A stretch of 64,000 nucleotides of DNA from Flagellimonas sp. CMM7 (GCF_021390195.1 NZ_CP090003.1:2220001-2284000); one strand, 5' to 3'. Counted from the first letter of the stretch, positions 44,749 through 53,837 are shown. Numbers and translations are program-made. Notes: generated by a model not told the origin, from the sequence alone.

Positions 44749-46224
44749 CCTTTGGTAGATGAGTCCTCTGTCTATAGTTTTAACCAAGGCATAGTTTTTT
44801 TCTAGATAACCATCTATATAAGAGTTAAACTCTTCTAATTTTTTGTCAAAAATCTTTTTCCCTTTTCGGGTTATGACAGTTTTAGGTTGAACCACTTCTA
44901 AAATATAACGCAATTCTTCTATTCCTGTTTGCCGAGGATTTTTCATAAATGGGAAAAGCTCATCCCGGGTTATACTACTGGGGTGAGTGGCCGCTTTTGT
45001 AGGTGGTGTTTCGTCCAAAACCCAATATCCAATGTGATATTCTGTAAAAAAAATATTTTTGGTTTCTATTTCGTTGTCAACAATATATCTAGGAACATCA
45101 ATTCCTTCGCCATTAAAAAAAGTGCCCTTTTTCATTTTGTTTGAAACAATATTTCCATATTCCAGATATGCTTCAACTGGAAGAAACACTAGCAGAAAAA
45201 TAACAATCACGGTATACTTTTTCTTTATTGAAGGGAGCTTGCTTATGGCCATACCAGCTGGAACAAGAATAAATGGGTACAACTGTATTAGATAATGCCC
45301 GTTTACCTTTCCCGCTTGCATGAACGAGAGCAAAATACCAATAGTAATGACTGTTAACAACTGTAATTGTTTAGATTTAAAGTCAATTACTTTTGAGGCA
45401 AATCCGGCATATAATAGGCCTAGAATAACAAAAACAACAGGAAGCGTTTTAACCACAGAGTGTTGTTTTGAACCGGAATAGGCTAGTGGGGCTTCAAAAA
45501 TGGATTGCCACCAGGTGGTAATCTCATTTTGTAAATAGTAGGGAATTGCAGTTGATATAATGAGACATACAAACCCAATGCCCATCACAAAAAGCCTTTG
45601 AAAACTATACCAAAATTGTTTTTCATGAACTGCTTTCCAAAGAAAATAGATTCCTAAAGCAAGTAAGGGATAAGCCATATTCAGTTTAGACATTACAGAA
45701 AGTCCAAAAAGAATCCCCGTTATAAAATACCAACCTTGATTCTGTTTGGCAAACAACAAATACACTCCTGCAGCAAAAAACATAGTGCAGATATGTTCAG
45801 ACATTACCCCTTGTAAACTTCCAAACATGCTTTGAAAAAGGACACAAAATATAGCACACCAGAAACTCACCTTTTTAGAAGTGATTTTGGTTCCAATTCC
45901 GTACGTAAACAGCGCGGTTATGGCAACTAGGAAAACTCCAGCAAGGCGGATAGCGATAAAACTCTTTCCAAAAACTGAAATAACCGTAGCAAAAAATAAA
46001 AATGTAATAGGGGGCTTAAGGTCCCAAAGCTGTGTATATGGCAAATGGCCATTGATCCATGATTGTGCCATTATAATAAATGTACTTTCATCACGATCAA
46101 TATAGTCCCTAAAAAAGAACGGAAACCGAATGAAGAAGGCGATTAAAAAAAGAACGACAAAAACAGTTTTCCAGTTCAGGTCTTTGTAGTTGGTAAGGTT
46201 AAATAAGGTAGCGTTTTTAAGCAC
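44740..46224 (-). CDS. Glycosyltransferase family 39 membrane protein
   Basis: A 494-residue polytopic inner-membrane protein of the ArnT/PMT-like GT39 group. About 11 hydrophobic helices are visible, and the first periplasmic loop carries the catalytic acidic motif DYIDRDEST. The C-terminal soluble part is about 130 residues. It would transfer a sugar from a polyprenyl phosphate donor to an envelope acceptor. Start GTG at 46224. It lies on the opposite strand inside the biotin locus, between bioD and bioA, with a 9-base tail overlap with bioD, which suggests an insertion into an ancestral bio operon. Confidence 0.82.
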   Translation of the reverse strand: MLKNATLFNLTNYKDLNWKTVFVVLFLIAFFIRFPFFFRDYIDRDESTFIIMAQSWINGHLPYTQLWDLKPPITFLFFATVISVFGKSFIAIRLAGVFLVAITALFTYGIGTKITSKKVSFWCAIFCVLFQSMFGSLQGVMSEHICTMFFAAGVYLLFAKQNQGWYFITGILFGLSVMSKLNMAYPLLALGIYFLWKAVHEKQFWYSFQRLFVMGIGFVCLIISTAIPYYLQNEITTWWQSIFEAPLAYSGSKQHSVVKTLPVVFVILGLLYAGFASKVIDFKSKQLQLLTVITIGILLSFMQAGKVNGHYLIQLYPFILVPAGMAISKLPSIKKKYTVIVIFLLVFLPVEAYLEYGNIVSNKMKKGTFFNGEGIDVPRYIVDNEIETKNIFFTEYHIGYWVLDETPPTKAATHPSSITRDELFPFMKNPRQTGIEELRYILEVVQPKTVITRKGKKIFDKKLEEFNSYIDGYLEKNYALVKTIDRGLIYQRLE

Positions 46225-46277
46225 TTTAGAGATTAAGTTTTTTGTGTTTTAATTACCATCTTTGCAAGATAGATAAA

Positions 46278-47573
46278 TTGAAACATTTGATTAATCCAGA
46301 ATTATTGGAAAAATTATCGGATAGAGATAAAAAACACCTTTGGCATCCATTGACCCAGCACAAAATTCATTCGGAGATGTTGGCGATTTCAAGGGCAAAA
46401 GGGGCGGTTCTTTATGATGACAATGGGAAAGAATATATAGATGGCATTTCTTCTTGGTATACAGCTATGTACGGACATTGCCATCCTTATATTTTAGAAA
46501 AAGTTGGAGCACAAATGCAACAATTAGATCAGGTTGTATTTAGTGGTTTCACCCATGAACCTGCGGTAAAACTATCTGAAGAATTGATTAAAGTTCTTCC
46601 AGACAATCAAGAAAAACTCTTTTTTTCTGACAATGGTTCCACAGCTACTGAAATAGGGATTAAAATGGCACTGCAATACCATTTTAACAAAGGAGAAAAA
46701 CGTAATGTGTTGCTGGCGTTTGAAGAAGGGTTTCATGGTGATACTTTTGGAGCAATGTCTGTTTCTGGGCTATCAGTTTATAACGGTCCTTTTGCAGATT
46801 TCTTTATTGAGGTAGAGCGTATTCCCGTGCCTACTGAAGAAAATATTGAGACCATTCTAAATCATCTGCAAATCCAATTGAAGCAAAATAATATAGCCGG
46901 ATTTATCTATGAGCCACTGGTTCAGGGGGCAGCAGCAATGAAAATGCATAATGCAGAAGGGCTTGACCGAATATTGAGCCTGTTGAAAGAACACCATGTG
47001 CTTACTATTGCAGATGAAGTAATGACAGGATTTGGAAAAACAGGCAAGTATTTTGCTTCTGATTACATGGAGGCCAAGCCAGACATCATTTGCCTTTCTA
47101 AAGCACTAACGGCAGGATTAGTGCCTATGGGGCTTACTACCTGCACCGAAAATGTTTACAATGCATTTTATAGTGATGAGCTTGCTAAAGGACTGTTTCA
47201 TGGCCATACCTATACAGCAAATCCGTTAGCTTGTGCAGCAGCACTAGCTGCCTTGGAATTGCTTAAGACAGATGAGATTCAGGATAATATTCAAAACATC
47301 ATCCAATGGCACAAAGAGTTTGATGATGGGATTAAAAATCATCCAAAAATTTCGTCAACACGTCAATTGGGTGTGATTTATGCCTTGGATTTGAATGTGA
47401 AAATGGAACGATACGGCAATTTGAGGGATAGGCTTTTCAAACATTTTATGGATAACGGTGTTTTTCTGCGTCCGTTGGGAAACACCATTTATATTCTAGC
47501 CCCTTTTATTACTACAAAAAAACAGATGGATTGTATTTACGATAACATCAAGTCTGCTATAGAAATGGTATAA
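46278..47573 (+). CDS. bioA: Adenosylmethionine--8-amino-7-oxononanoate aminotransferase
   Basis: A 431-residue class III PLP aminotransferase using SAM as amino donor in biotin synthesis. DKKHLWHPLTQHK, DGISSWYTAMYGHCHP, FFSDNGSTATEIGIKMA, ADEVMTGFGKTGKYFA, and the PLP-lysine segment ICLSKALTAGLVPMG are present. No ATG is available before the conserved DRDKKHLWHP; I use TTG at 46278, 15 bases after CATCTTTG (46256-46263), a near -7 box. The ketoacyl-synthase homologue follows after 10 bases. Confidence 0.92.
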   Translation: MKHLINPELLEKLSDRDKKHLWHPLTQHKIHSEMLAISRAKGAVLYDDNGKEYIDGISSWYTAMYGHCHPYILEKVGAQMQQLDQVVFSGFTHEPAVKLSEELIKVLPDNQEKLFFSDNGSTATEIGIKMALQYHFNKGEKRNVLLAFEEGFHGDTFGAMSVSGLSVYNGPFADFFIEVERIPVPTEENIETILNHLQIQLKQNNIAGFIYEPLVQGAAAMKMHNAEGLDRILSLLKEHHVLTIADEVMTGFGKTGKYFASDYMEAKPDIICLSKALTAGLVPMGLTTCTENVYNAFYSDELAKGLFHGHTYTANPLACAAALAALELLKTDEIQDNIQNIIQWHKEFDDGIKNHPKISSTRQLGVIYALDLNVKMERYGNLRDRLFKHFMDNGVFLRPLGNTIYILAPFITTKKQMDCIYDNIKSAIEMV

Positions 47574-47583
47574 TTGGATTAAA

Positions 47584-48753
47584 ATGTTGAAAGAACCAAT
47601 TTCGATAACAGCGATATCCTCAATTTCTTCACTTGGAAATTCTTCAGAAGAAATATGGAATTCCTATTTAGACGATAATCATTATTTGTCCCAAATAACC
47701 ATTGGCGAACAAAATGTTTGGGGATCAACAGTCTCAAACAAAATAAGATTAGACATTGAAAATCTAAGGGAATCAGATTCCAAGTACAGAGAGTTGGACG
47801 ATTCGGTTCTTTTTGCAATGTATTCCGCTAGGCATGTAGTTTCTGATGCAGGTTGGGATGAGCATACCGATTTTGGAATCAATATTGGTTCATCTCGCGG
47901 AGCCACTTCACTTTTTGAAAAGTATCATGAGGAATTTTTAAGAGAGGGAAAATCTTCTACGCTATCTTCACCAACTACAACTTTAGGTAACATATCATCC
48001 TGGGTTGCCCATGATTTAAAATCCAAAGGCCCGGACATTTCACACTCCATCACATGTTCAACTGCTTTACATGCCCTTTTAAATGGTGTTGCTTGGATTC
48101 AAAGTGGTATGGCGGACAAGTTTTTAATAGGAGGTAGTGAAGCTCCATTAACACCCTTTACCATTGCTCAAATGCAAGCTTTAAAGATATACTCCGAAGA
48201 TACGGGAGAGTTTCCGTGCAGAGCTTTTGATTTAGAAAAAAAGCAAAATACGATGGTTTTGGGAGAAGCCGCAGCAATGGCGTGTTTAGAAAAAGGCAAA
48301 AAAAACAGTACACTTGCTTTGATAGAAGGAATAGGGTTTGCAACAGAACCTTTGGAGCATAACGTTTCTATTTCCGCCGATGCGCTATGTTTTCAACAAT
48401 CTATGAAGATGGCTTTGGGAGATTTACATCCAGATGAGGTAGATGCCATAGTGATGCATGCACCAGGAACAGTTAAAGGTGATTTATCTGAATTTAAAGC
48501 AATAGAAAAAGTTTTTTGTAACAAAACCCCTTTTTTAACTACCAATAAATGGAAAGTAGGTCATACTTTTGGTGCTTCGGGGATGTTAAGTGTCGAAATG
48601 GCAATTTTAATGTTACAGTACCAACAAGTCATAAAAGTCCCTAAGATAGCCTACAATACCATACCCAATACAATACAAAGAATAATAATAAACGCCGTGG
48701 GTTTTGGTGGAAATGCTGTGAGTATTCTTTTAAAAAAGACAAATTCTTTATAA
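47584..48753 (+). CDS. Ketoacyl-synthase homologue of the biotin locus
   Basis: A 389-residue thiolase-fold protein like FabF/KAS II. The nucleophile is C158 in HSITCSTALHALLNG. The second active-site His is H327 in KWKVGHTFGASGMLS. The first His position, next to the Gly-Thr of the AHGT motif in FabF, is Pro294 here (MHAPGTVKGD), with a His at 292 instead. MVLGEAAAMACLE and NAVGFGGNAVSIL are typical of the fold. It lies 10 bases after bioA and 81 before bioB. No bioC, bioH or other known pimelate genes are nearby, so a role in making the pimeloyl chain is plausible but inferred. Confidence 0.82.
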   Translation: MLKEPISITAISSISSLGNSSEEIWNSYLDDNHYLSQITIGEQNVWGSTVSNKIRLDIENLRESDSKYRELDDSVLFAMYSARHVVSDAGWDEHTDFGINIGSSRGATSLFEKYHEEFLREGKSSTLSSPTTTLGNISSWVAHDLKSKGPDISHSITCSTALHALLNGVAWIQSGMADKFLIGGSEAPLTPFTIAQMQALKIYSEDTGEFPCRAFDLEKKQNTMVLGEAAAMACLEKGKKNSTLALIEGIGFATEPLEHNVSISADALCFQQSMKMALGDLHPDEVDAIVMHAPGTVKGDLSEFKAIEKVFCNKTPFLTTNKWKVGHTFGASGMLSVEMAILMLQYQQVIKVPKIAYNTIPNTIQRIIINAVGFGGNAVSILLKKTNSL

Positions 48754-48781
48754 CCCTCTCATTTAGTTAATTCAAACTTCC

Positions 48782-48815
48782 TTGTTCTTTATTCTTATAA
48801 TATGCTGTATTTTTG
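48782..48815 (+). promoter_or_regulatory. Promoter of bioB
   Basis: TTG at 48782-48784, 23-base spacer, TATTTTTG at 48808-48815. This fits TTG-N17-23-TAnnTTTG; the bioB ATG follows 19 bases later. Confidence 0.6.
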
Positions 48816-48834
48816 ATTTTGATATTCAAGAAAC

Positions 48835-49935
48835 ATGAGTACTACAAGACACAACTGGACAAAGGAAGAAATCCTTAATATATATAACAGACCAATGATG
48901 GAGCTGCTTTACGATGCGGCAACTATCCATCGTAAAAATCATGACCCAAACACGGTACAGGTTTCCACATTACTTTCTATAAAAACAGGAGGTTGTCCAG
49001 AGGACTGTGGGTATTGCCCCCAAGCGGCGCGTTATCACACAGATATTGAAGGGAACGATTTAATGACCGTTTCTCATGTAAAGGCGCAGGCTTTAAGAGC
49101 TAAGGAATCCGGAAGTTCAAGGGTGTGTATGGGAGCAGCATGGAGAAATGTAAAGGATGGTCCAGAATTTGACCAGGTCTTAGAAATGGTTCGTACCATC
49201 AACAAATTGGATATGGAAGTTTGTTGTACCTTGGGAATGATTACTGAAAATCAAGCAAAAAGATTAGCGGAAGCTGGCTTGTATGCCTATAATCACAACT
49301 TGGACACTTCCGAGGACTATTACAAAGATGTAATTTCTACCCGCGCTTTTGAGGATAGACTGGAGACCATAGATAATGTAAGGAAGAGCAATGTTACTGT
49401 CTGCAGTGGAGGAATTATAGGAATGGGAGAGCAGTTGGAAGATCGTGCCGGAATGTTGGTAGCTTTAGCTTCTTTAAATCCGCAACCAGAATCCGTGCCA
49501 ATAAATGCATTAGTTGCTGTAGAAGGCACACCTATGGAAGATATAGCCCCTATCTCTATCTGGGAAATGGTCAGGATGGTAGCAACTACAAGAATTGTAA
49601 TGCCAGAGACTCAGGTTAGGTTATCTGCAGGGCGTACAGAGATGAGCAGAGAAGGACAAGCCATGTGCTTTTTTGCTGGGGCCAATTCTATTTTTGCCGG
49701 GGATAAATTGCTGACTACTCCAAATCCTGATGTGAATGAGGACATGGAAATGTTCAAACTTTTGGGATTGAATCCACAAAAACCTTTCACTAAAATCTCA
49801 CAGCCCAAAACTGTTGAAGCTTCAGATTCTGAATATGAGTCATTAGGGGAGAAACCCAAATGGACCCGTCCAGGGCATACTATTGAACGCAATGAAGAAG
49901 CAAAACAAAAGCCCAATTTAGTTGCCAAGGAATGA
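48835..49935 (+). CDS. bioB: Biotin synthase
   Basis: A 366-residue radical-SAM enzyme inserting sulfur into dethiobiotin. The [4Fe-4S] cluster motif is C54-x3-C58-x2-C61 in GGCPEDCGYCPQ. VSTLLSIKTGG, SSRVCMGAAWRN, VCCTLGMI, YNHNLDTSEDYY and RLSAGRTEM are family signatures. The C-terminal tail (about 320-366) is an extension rich in Glu/Lys beyond the catalytic barrel. It has its own promoter despite following the KS gene. Confidence 0.96.
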   Translation: MSTTRHNWTKEEILNIYNRPMMELLYDAATIHRKNHDPNTVQVSTLLSIKTGGCPEDCGYCPQAARYHTDIEGNDLMTVSHVKAQALRAKESGSSRVCMGAAWRNVKDGPEFDQVLEMVRTINKLDMEVCCTLGMITENQAKRLAEAGLYAYNHNLDTSEDYYKDVISTRAFEDRLETIDNVRKSNVTVCSGGIIGMGEQLEDRAGMLVALASLNPQPESVPINALVAVEGTPMEDIAPISIWEMVRMVATTRIVMPETQVRLSAGRTEMSREGQAMCFFAGANSIFAGDKLLTTPNPDVNEDMEMFKLLGLNPQKPFTKISQPKTVEASDSEYESLGEKPKWTRPGHTIERNEEAKQKPNLVAKE

Positions 49936-49994
49936 GGTTATAGAACTATTTAAAAACCTTTTATTAATTTAGTTGTTTCAAAATAAGTGAAATT

Positions 49995-50864
49995 TTGGAG
50001 CTCAACCTTGAACAAATTCCTCGAGAACAAACACTTTCAAAGAAAGAGTTCATCCGTAAGTATTTCAAGCCACAAAAGCCAGTGGTGATAGAGAACTTTG
50101 TTGAGGATTGGCCAGCATATTCTAAGTGGAACTTGGAATATATGAAGGACATTGCAGGAGAGAAAATTGTCCCGCTCTATGATGATAGACCTGTAAAGCA
50201 TGATGAAGGGTTTAACGAACCCCATGCTAGGATGAAGATGAAAGACTATATTGAACTTTTAAAAAGTGAACCTACAAAATATCGTATTTTTCTTTGGAAT
50301 GTTTTAAAGGAAGTCCCGCAACTGCAAGACGACTTCACATATCCTAACTTTGGCCTAAGACTAATGAAAAGATTGCCGATGTTATTTTTTGGAGGGAGTA
50401 ACTCGCATACATTTATGCATTATGACATTGATTTGGCCAACATTTTCCATTTTCATTTTGAAGGAAAGAAACAATGTATTCTTTTTTCACAATCAGAAAC
50501 AAAATTCTTGTATAAGATTCCACATTCTTTAATTACTAGGGAGGATATAGATTTTGCAAAACCAGATTTAAAAAAATGGCCGGCATTAAAAAATGCCAAA
50601 GGCCATAAAACGCAATTGGAGCATGGGAATGTGCTATATATACCGGAAGGATATTGGCATCATATGAAATATATGACACCAGGGTTTTCCTTAAGTTTAA
50701 GGGCGATTGCCAGGAATCCAAAAAACTTTGGAAAAGCGGCTTATAATATTCTTTTTATGCGTCATTTTGATAATCTAATGCGCAGACTCAAAGGACAAGA
50801 ATGGATCGATTGGAAGAATGAAAAAGCAATTAAGCGTACACATAGTGCACTAATTCAAGAATAG
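49995..50864 (+). CDS. JmjC/cupin-like protein
   Basis: A 289-residue cupin-like protein of the JmjC/Fe(II)-2-oxoglutarate oxygenase fold. The metal-binding pair is H142-x-D144 in FMHYDIDLANI, and a distal His follows in EGYWHHMKY (H222 or H223). PVVIENFVEDWPAYSKW at the N-terminus matches the cupin_8 family. It may be a protein or peptide hydroxylase; substrate unknown. The likely start is TTG at 49995, as there is no ATG nearby. Convergent with recX. Confidence 0.78.
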   Translation: MELNLEQIPREQTLSKKEFIRKYFKPQKPVVIENFVEDWPAYSKWNLEYMKDIAGEKIVPLYDDRPVKHDEGFNEPHARMKMKDYIELLKSEPTKYRIFLWNVLKEVPQLQDDFTYPNFGLRLMKRLPMLFFGGSNSHTFMHYDIDLANIFHFHFEGKKQCILFSQSETKFLYKIPHSLITREDIDFAKPDLKKWPALKNAKGHKTQLEHGNVLYIPEGYWHHMKYMTPGFSLSLRAIARNPKNFGKAAYNILFMRHFDNLMRRLKGQEWIDWKNEKAIKRTHSALIQE

Positions 50865-50875
50865 GGCTCTTAGGG

Positions 50876-51346
50876 TTATATGAGTTCCTTTAGCTTTTCA
50901 TAGACTAGATTACTTTCCCAGCCTCTATAGAGAAGATAATCGGCCAATTTTTTCTTTTTCTTTTGAACGTTGGTTTCACTGATTTGAGTCACCCTTTTTT
51001 TGGCAAGTTCATCTAGGGTCCTGTGATAATCTTCTTCGTTTATTTCTGCCAAGGCACTTTTAATATTGAATTTTGATACTTGACGTAGCTTCAATTCGTT
51101 CACAATACGATTTTTGCCCCATTTTTTAATGGTAAATTTTCCTCTAGCATAGCTTTTTGAAAAACGTTCCTCGTTTAAGAAATTCTCTTGAATAAGGTGT
51201 GTGGTAATTTGATCTATAGCTTCTGGAATCATGCGCATGCCCTTTAGCTTTTCTACTACTTCTTTATGGCAACGCTCTTGGTAGGCACAATAACGCTCTA
51301 ATTTCTTGGTAGCTTCGGTAAGGCTATATGCTTTATGGCTGATCAA
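50876..51346 (-). CDS. recX: RecX family regulatory protein
   Basis: A 156-residue helical protein of the RecX family, modulators of RecA filaments. Three tandem three-helix repeats are visible: CAYQERCHKEVVEKLKGM, LIQENFLNEERFSKSYARG (the F-x-x-x-R-x-A-x-x-x motif), and KWGKNRIVNELKLRQ. Start TTG at 51346, one base after the stop of the small membrane-protein gene. Confidence 0.85.
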   Translation of the reverse strand: MISHKAYSLTEATKKLERYCAYQERCHKEVVEKLKGMRMIPEAIDQITTHLIQENFLNEERFSKSYARGKFTIKKWGKNRIVNELKLRQVSKFNIKSALAEINEEDYHRTLDELAKKRVTQISETNVQKKKKKLADYLLYRGWESNLVYEKLKELI

Positions 51347-51347
51347 G

Positions 51348-51605
51348 TTATCGGTTTTTACGGGAGTTCAGTTCAGCTTGCATTATCTTGGCTTGTTTCA
51401 GATTAATGATAACAATAATCGCGGAGCCTATAGTAACGATTAAAAGAGGTAGTGCAGAAGTATCTTTTTTGAATATAAAGAGATATAGAACCGTAAGCAA
51501 TACAAGAATAGAGGTTCCAATCAACATCGCAACAATTGCTTTAATGGTTTTTATATTTTGTCTTAACTGTTCAGACGATTGTGTCTTTATTTTTTTGTTC
51601 TTCAT
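51348..51605 (-). CDS. Small two-helix membrane protein
   Basis: An 85-residue protein with a basic, charged N-terminus (about 1-22), two transmembrane helices (about 24-47 and 53-70) and a basic tail (LNSRKNR). No known domain recognised. It is directly upstream of recX (1-base gap), so they share a transcript, but no functional link is evident. Upstream lies the RNase E/G terminator. Confidence 0.6.
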   Translation of the reverse strand: MKNKKIKTQSSEQLRQNIKTIKAIVAMLIGTSILVLLTVLYLFIFKKDTSALPLLIVTIGSAIIVIINLKQAKIMQAELNSRKNR

Positions 51606-51657
51606 TTTAAGATATAATACCTCTCAATAATTAGCTTTCAATATACTAAAAACAAAA

Positions 51658-51685
51658 AAAGCGACTCTAGAAATAGAGTCGCTTT
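51658..51685 (-). terminator. Terminator of RNase E/G gene
   Basis: AAAGCGACTCTA (51658-51669), loop GAAA, TAGAGTCGCTTT (51674-51685). On the minus strand the stem is followed by a run of T, three bases after the RNase gene stop. Confidence 0.9.
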
Positions 51686-51688
51686 GTA

Positions 51689-53236
51689 TTATCTAATTGT
51701 TTTACCGTCTTTGTTTTTAAAACGATATTCAAGGTATGTATAGGCATCTCTGGGTTGAATTTTAACCCATTTCTTATAATCTAAGAACCACTTATAGCGT
51801 GGAGATGGAAATCCTTTAGTTAAGTAAGCAGCAATAAAAGGGTGTATATTCAAAATAATACCATTCTCTTTTTGGTTACCTTTCATGATTCGCTCTAAAT
51901 CAACATTGATTTTGTCTATTAAAACTATGGGAGCTTCAACTTCGGTTCCTGAACCATTTGGATTTTCCTCACTTGTCTTGATATTCATTTCTGGACGAAC
52001 CCTTTGTCTGGTTATTTGTACCAGGCCAAATTTACTGGGGGGCAAGATTTTGTGCTTTGCCCTATCATCTTTCATTTCATCCCTTAAATGATCAAACAAT
52101 TTTCTTCTGTGATCACCTTTGATCATATCAATGAAATCGACAACAATAATTCCACCCATGTCACGAAGGCGAAGCTGTCGTGCTATTTCGGATGCTGCTG
52201 AAAGATTTACTTCCAGGGCAGTATCTTCTTGATTTTTAGCTTTATTAGAACGGTTACCACTGTTCACATCAATTACGTGAAGCGCTTCTGTATGTTCTAT
52301 AACAAGATAAGCTCCTCGGCTCATGGAAGCCGTTCGACCAAAGGAAGTCTTTATTTGACGTTCAATTCCAAATTTTTCAAAAATTGGAGATGTGCCAGAA
52401 TAATGTTTTACAATAGACTCCTTTTGGGGTGCGATTTCATGTAAATAATCCTTGATTTGATTATAAAGCGTTTCATCGTCAACATGTATTCCTGTAAAGG
52501 AATCGTTAAAGACATCTCTTAATATGGAAGAAGCTCTGTTTAGCTCTACCAATACTTTGGATGGATGAGGTGCTTTTTGCAGTCTCCTGCACATTTTCAT
52601 CCATTTGGATGATAAATTCTGAAGATCTTTGTCTAGTTCTGCAACTTTTTTGCCTTCTGCAACGGTACGTATAATTACGCCAAAACCTTTGGGCTTAATA
52701 CTCTTTACAAGACGTATTAGCCTATCTTTTTCTTCTTTGCTTCCTATTTTTTGTGATACGGAAACACGGTCAGAAAATGGAACCATAACCAAATAACGCC
52801 CTGCTAAGGAAAGTTCTGAGCTTATTCTTGGTCCTTTGGTGGAAATGGGTTCTTTTACAATCTGTACCAATAATGACTGATTGGCCTTAATAACTTCGTT
52901 AATACTGCCATTCTTGTCTATATCTTTTTCAAATGGAAAATCTTTCAAGGAATAGTCTTTTAACTTTCCCGTTCTAACTTTTTTTATGAATTGCAACATG
53001 GATGATAATTGCGGACCTAGGTCATGATAGTGCAGGAACGCATCTTTTTCATAACCTACATTTACGAATGCCGCATTTAGACCGGTAACGGGTTTTCTTA
53101 TCTTAGCTAAGAAAATATCCCCTACGGAAAAATTGTTGTCATCCTCATCTTTGTGTAATTCTATAAGTTTTCCATCCTTTAGTAAGGCAAAATCGACTGC
53201 TTCCGGGCTAGATCTAACAATTAACTCTCTATTCAC
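51689..53236 (-). CDS. rng: Ribonuclease E/G family protein
   Basis: A 515-residue RNase G/CafA-type endoribonuclease for RNA processing and decay. An N-terminal S1 RNA-binding domain lies at about 38-120 (VGDIFLAKIRKPVTGLNAAF, VNVGYEKDAFLHYHDL). The catalytic part has HVIDVNSGNRS and GGIIVVDFIDM, the two Asp segments that bind Mg. GLVQITRQRVRP is also conserved. It lacks the long C-terminal scaffold of E. coli RNase E. Start GTG at 53236. The tiny basic protein and HU lie upstream on the same strand. Confidence 0.93.
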   Translation of the reverse strand: MNRELIVRSSPEAVDFALLKDGKLIELHKDEDDNNFSVGDIFLAKIRKPVTGLNAAFVNVGYEKDAFLHYHDLGPQLSSMLQFIKKVRTGKLKDYSLKDFPFEKDIDKNGSINEVIKANQSLLVQIVKEPISTKGPRISSELSLAGRYLVMVPFSDRVSVSQKIGSKEEKDRLIRLVKSIKPKGFGVIIRTVAEGKKVAELDKDLQNLSSKWMKMCRRLQKAPHPSKVLVELNRASSILRDVFNDSFTGIHVDDETLYNQIKDYLHEIAPQKESIVKHYSGTSPIFEKFGIERQIKTSFGRTASMSRGAYLVIEHTEALHVIDVNSGNRSNKAKNQEDTALEVNLSAASEIARQLRLRDMGGIIVVDFIDMIKGDHRRKLFDHLRDEMKDDRAKHKILPPSKFGLVQITRQRVRPEMNIKTSEENPNGSGTEVEAPIVLIDKINVDLERIMKGNQKENGIILNIHPFIAAYLTKGFPSPRYKWFLDYKKWVKIQPRDAYTYLEYRFKNKDGKTIR

Positions 53237-53368
53237 CTGAATCGATTTTTATTTATCCTGTAATATTTTACGGGATAAATGATTAAACAATATATAGAAT
53301 CGGTTTTTTCAAACCGATTGAAATTCTTTTTTTGAATCTCTATGTCAAAGAACGTATGTGTGTAAAAT

Positions 53369-53397
53369 GAAAAAGTAGTTGTTACAACTACTTTTTC
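53369..53397. terminator. Hairpin overlapping the end of the tiny basic-protein gene
   Basis: Perfect 13-bp arms, GAAAAAGTAGTTG (53369-53381) and CAACTACTTTTTC (53385-53397), loop TTA. The last Lys codons and the stop of the gene form one arm. On the minus strand a T-rich tract follows, so it can act as an intrinsic terminator. Confidence 0.8.
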
Positions 53398-53477
53398 TTG
53401 TGTCGGTTAGCTCTCCTGCGTTTTTTACGCTTATGGGTAGCTACCTTATGTCTTTTTCTTTTTTTACCACTCGGCAT
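53388..53477 (-). CDS. AURKAIP1/COX24-like tiny basic protein
   Basis: A 29-residue open frame, MPSGKKRKRHKVATHKRKKR then RRANRHKKK, almost all Lys, Arg and His. Conserved proteins of this kind in Bacteroidota are named AURKAIP1/COX24 domain proteins, related to the C-terminus of mitochondrial ribosomal protein mS38 and to small actinobacterial ribosomal protein bS22. I infer a ribosome-associated role. The ATG at 53477 is 27 bases downstream of the HU stop. Its 3' end forms part of a terminator hairpin. Confidence 0.75.
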   Translation of the reverse strand: MPSGKKRKRHKVATHKRKKRRRANRHKKK

Positions 53478-53504
53478 ATGGCTCTTCCTTTAATGTTAAT
53501 TATA

Positions 53505-53795
53505 TTATTTTACTTGAACGTTGCTCTTTACACCTTCAACAAACACTTTTGCTGGTTTGAAGGCAGGAATATTGTGTGCGGGAATTTTAATGGTAGTGTT
53601 CTTAGAAATGTTTCTACCTGTTTTTTCCGCTCTTGTCTTAATGATAAAACTTCCGAAACCTCTTAAATAAACATTATCACCATTCTCCAAGGACGATTTA
53701 ACCTCCTCCATAAACGATTCTACCGTTGCTTGTACGTCTCCTTTTTCAATACCTAGTTTTTCTGAGATTCTAGTTACAATATCTGCTTTCGTCAT
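53505..53795 (-). CDS. HU/IHF family DNA-binding protein
   Basis: A 96-residue nucleoid protein. The helical dimer body MTKADIVTRISEKLGIEKGD then VQATVESFMEEVKSSLENGD is followed by the beta arm with G-F-G-S-F (YLRGFGSFIIK) and the DNA-intercalating Pro in NTTIKIPAHNIPAFKP. It binds and bends DNA as a dimer. A TATATTTG box on the minus strand at 53830-53837 lies 34 bases before the ATG. The tiny basic-protein gene follows. Confidence 0.94.
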   Translation of the reverse strand: MTKADIVTRISEKLGIEKGDVQATVESFMEEVKSSLENGDNVYLRGFGSFIIKTRAEKTGRNISKNTTIKIPAHNIPAFKPAKVFVEGVKSNVQVK

Positions 53796-53829
53796 TTCGT
53801 ATTATTATTTTCTTATTTTTTTAGGCTTG

Positions 53830-53837
53830 CAAATATA
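53830..53837 (-). promoter_or_regulatory. -7 element of HU gene
   Basis: Minus-strand TATATTTG fits TAnnTTTG, 34 bases before the HU ATG at 53795, in the divergent gap with mutY. Confidence 0.55.
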
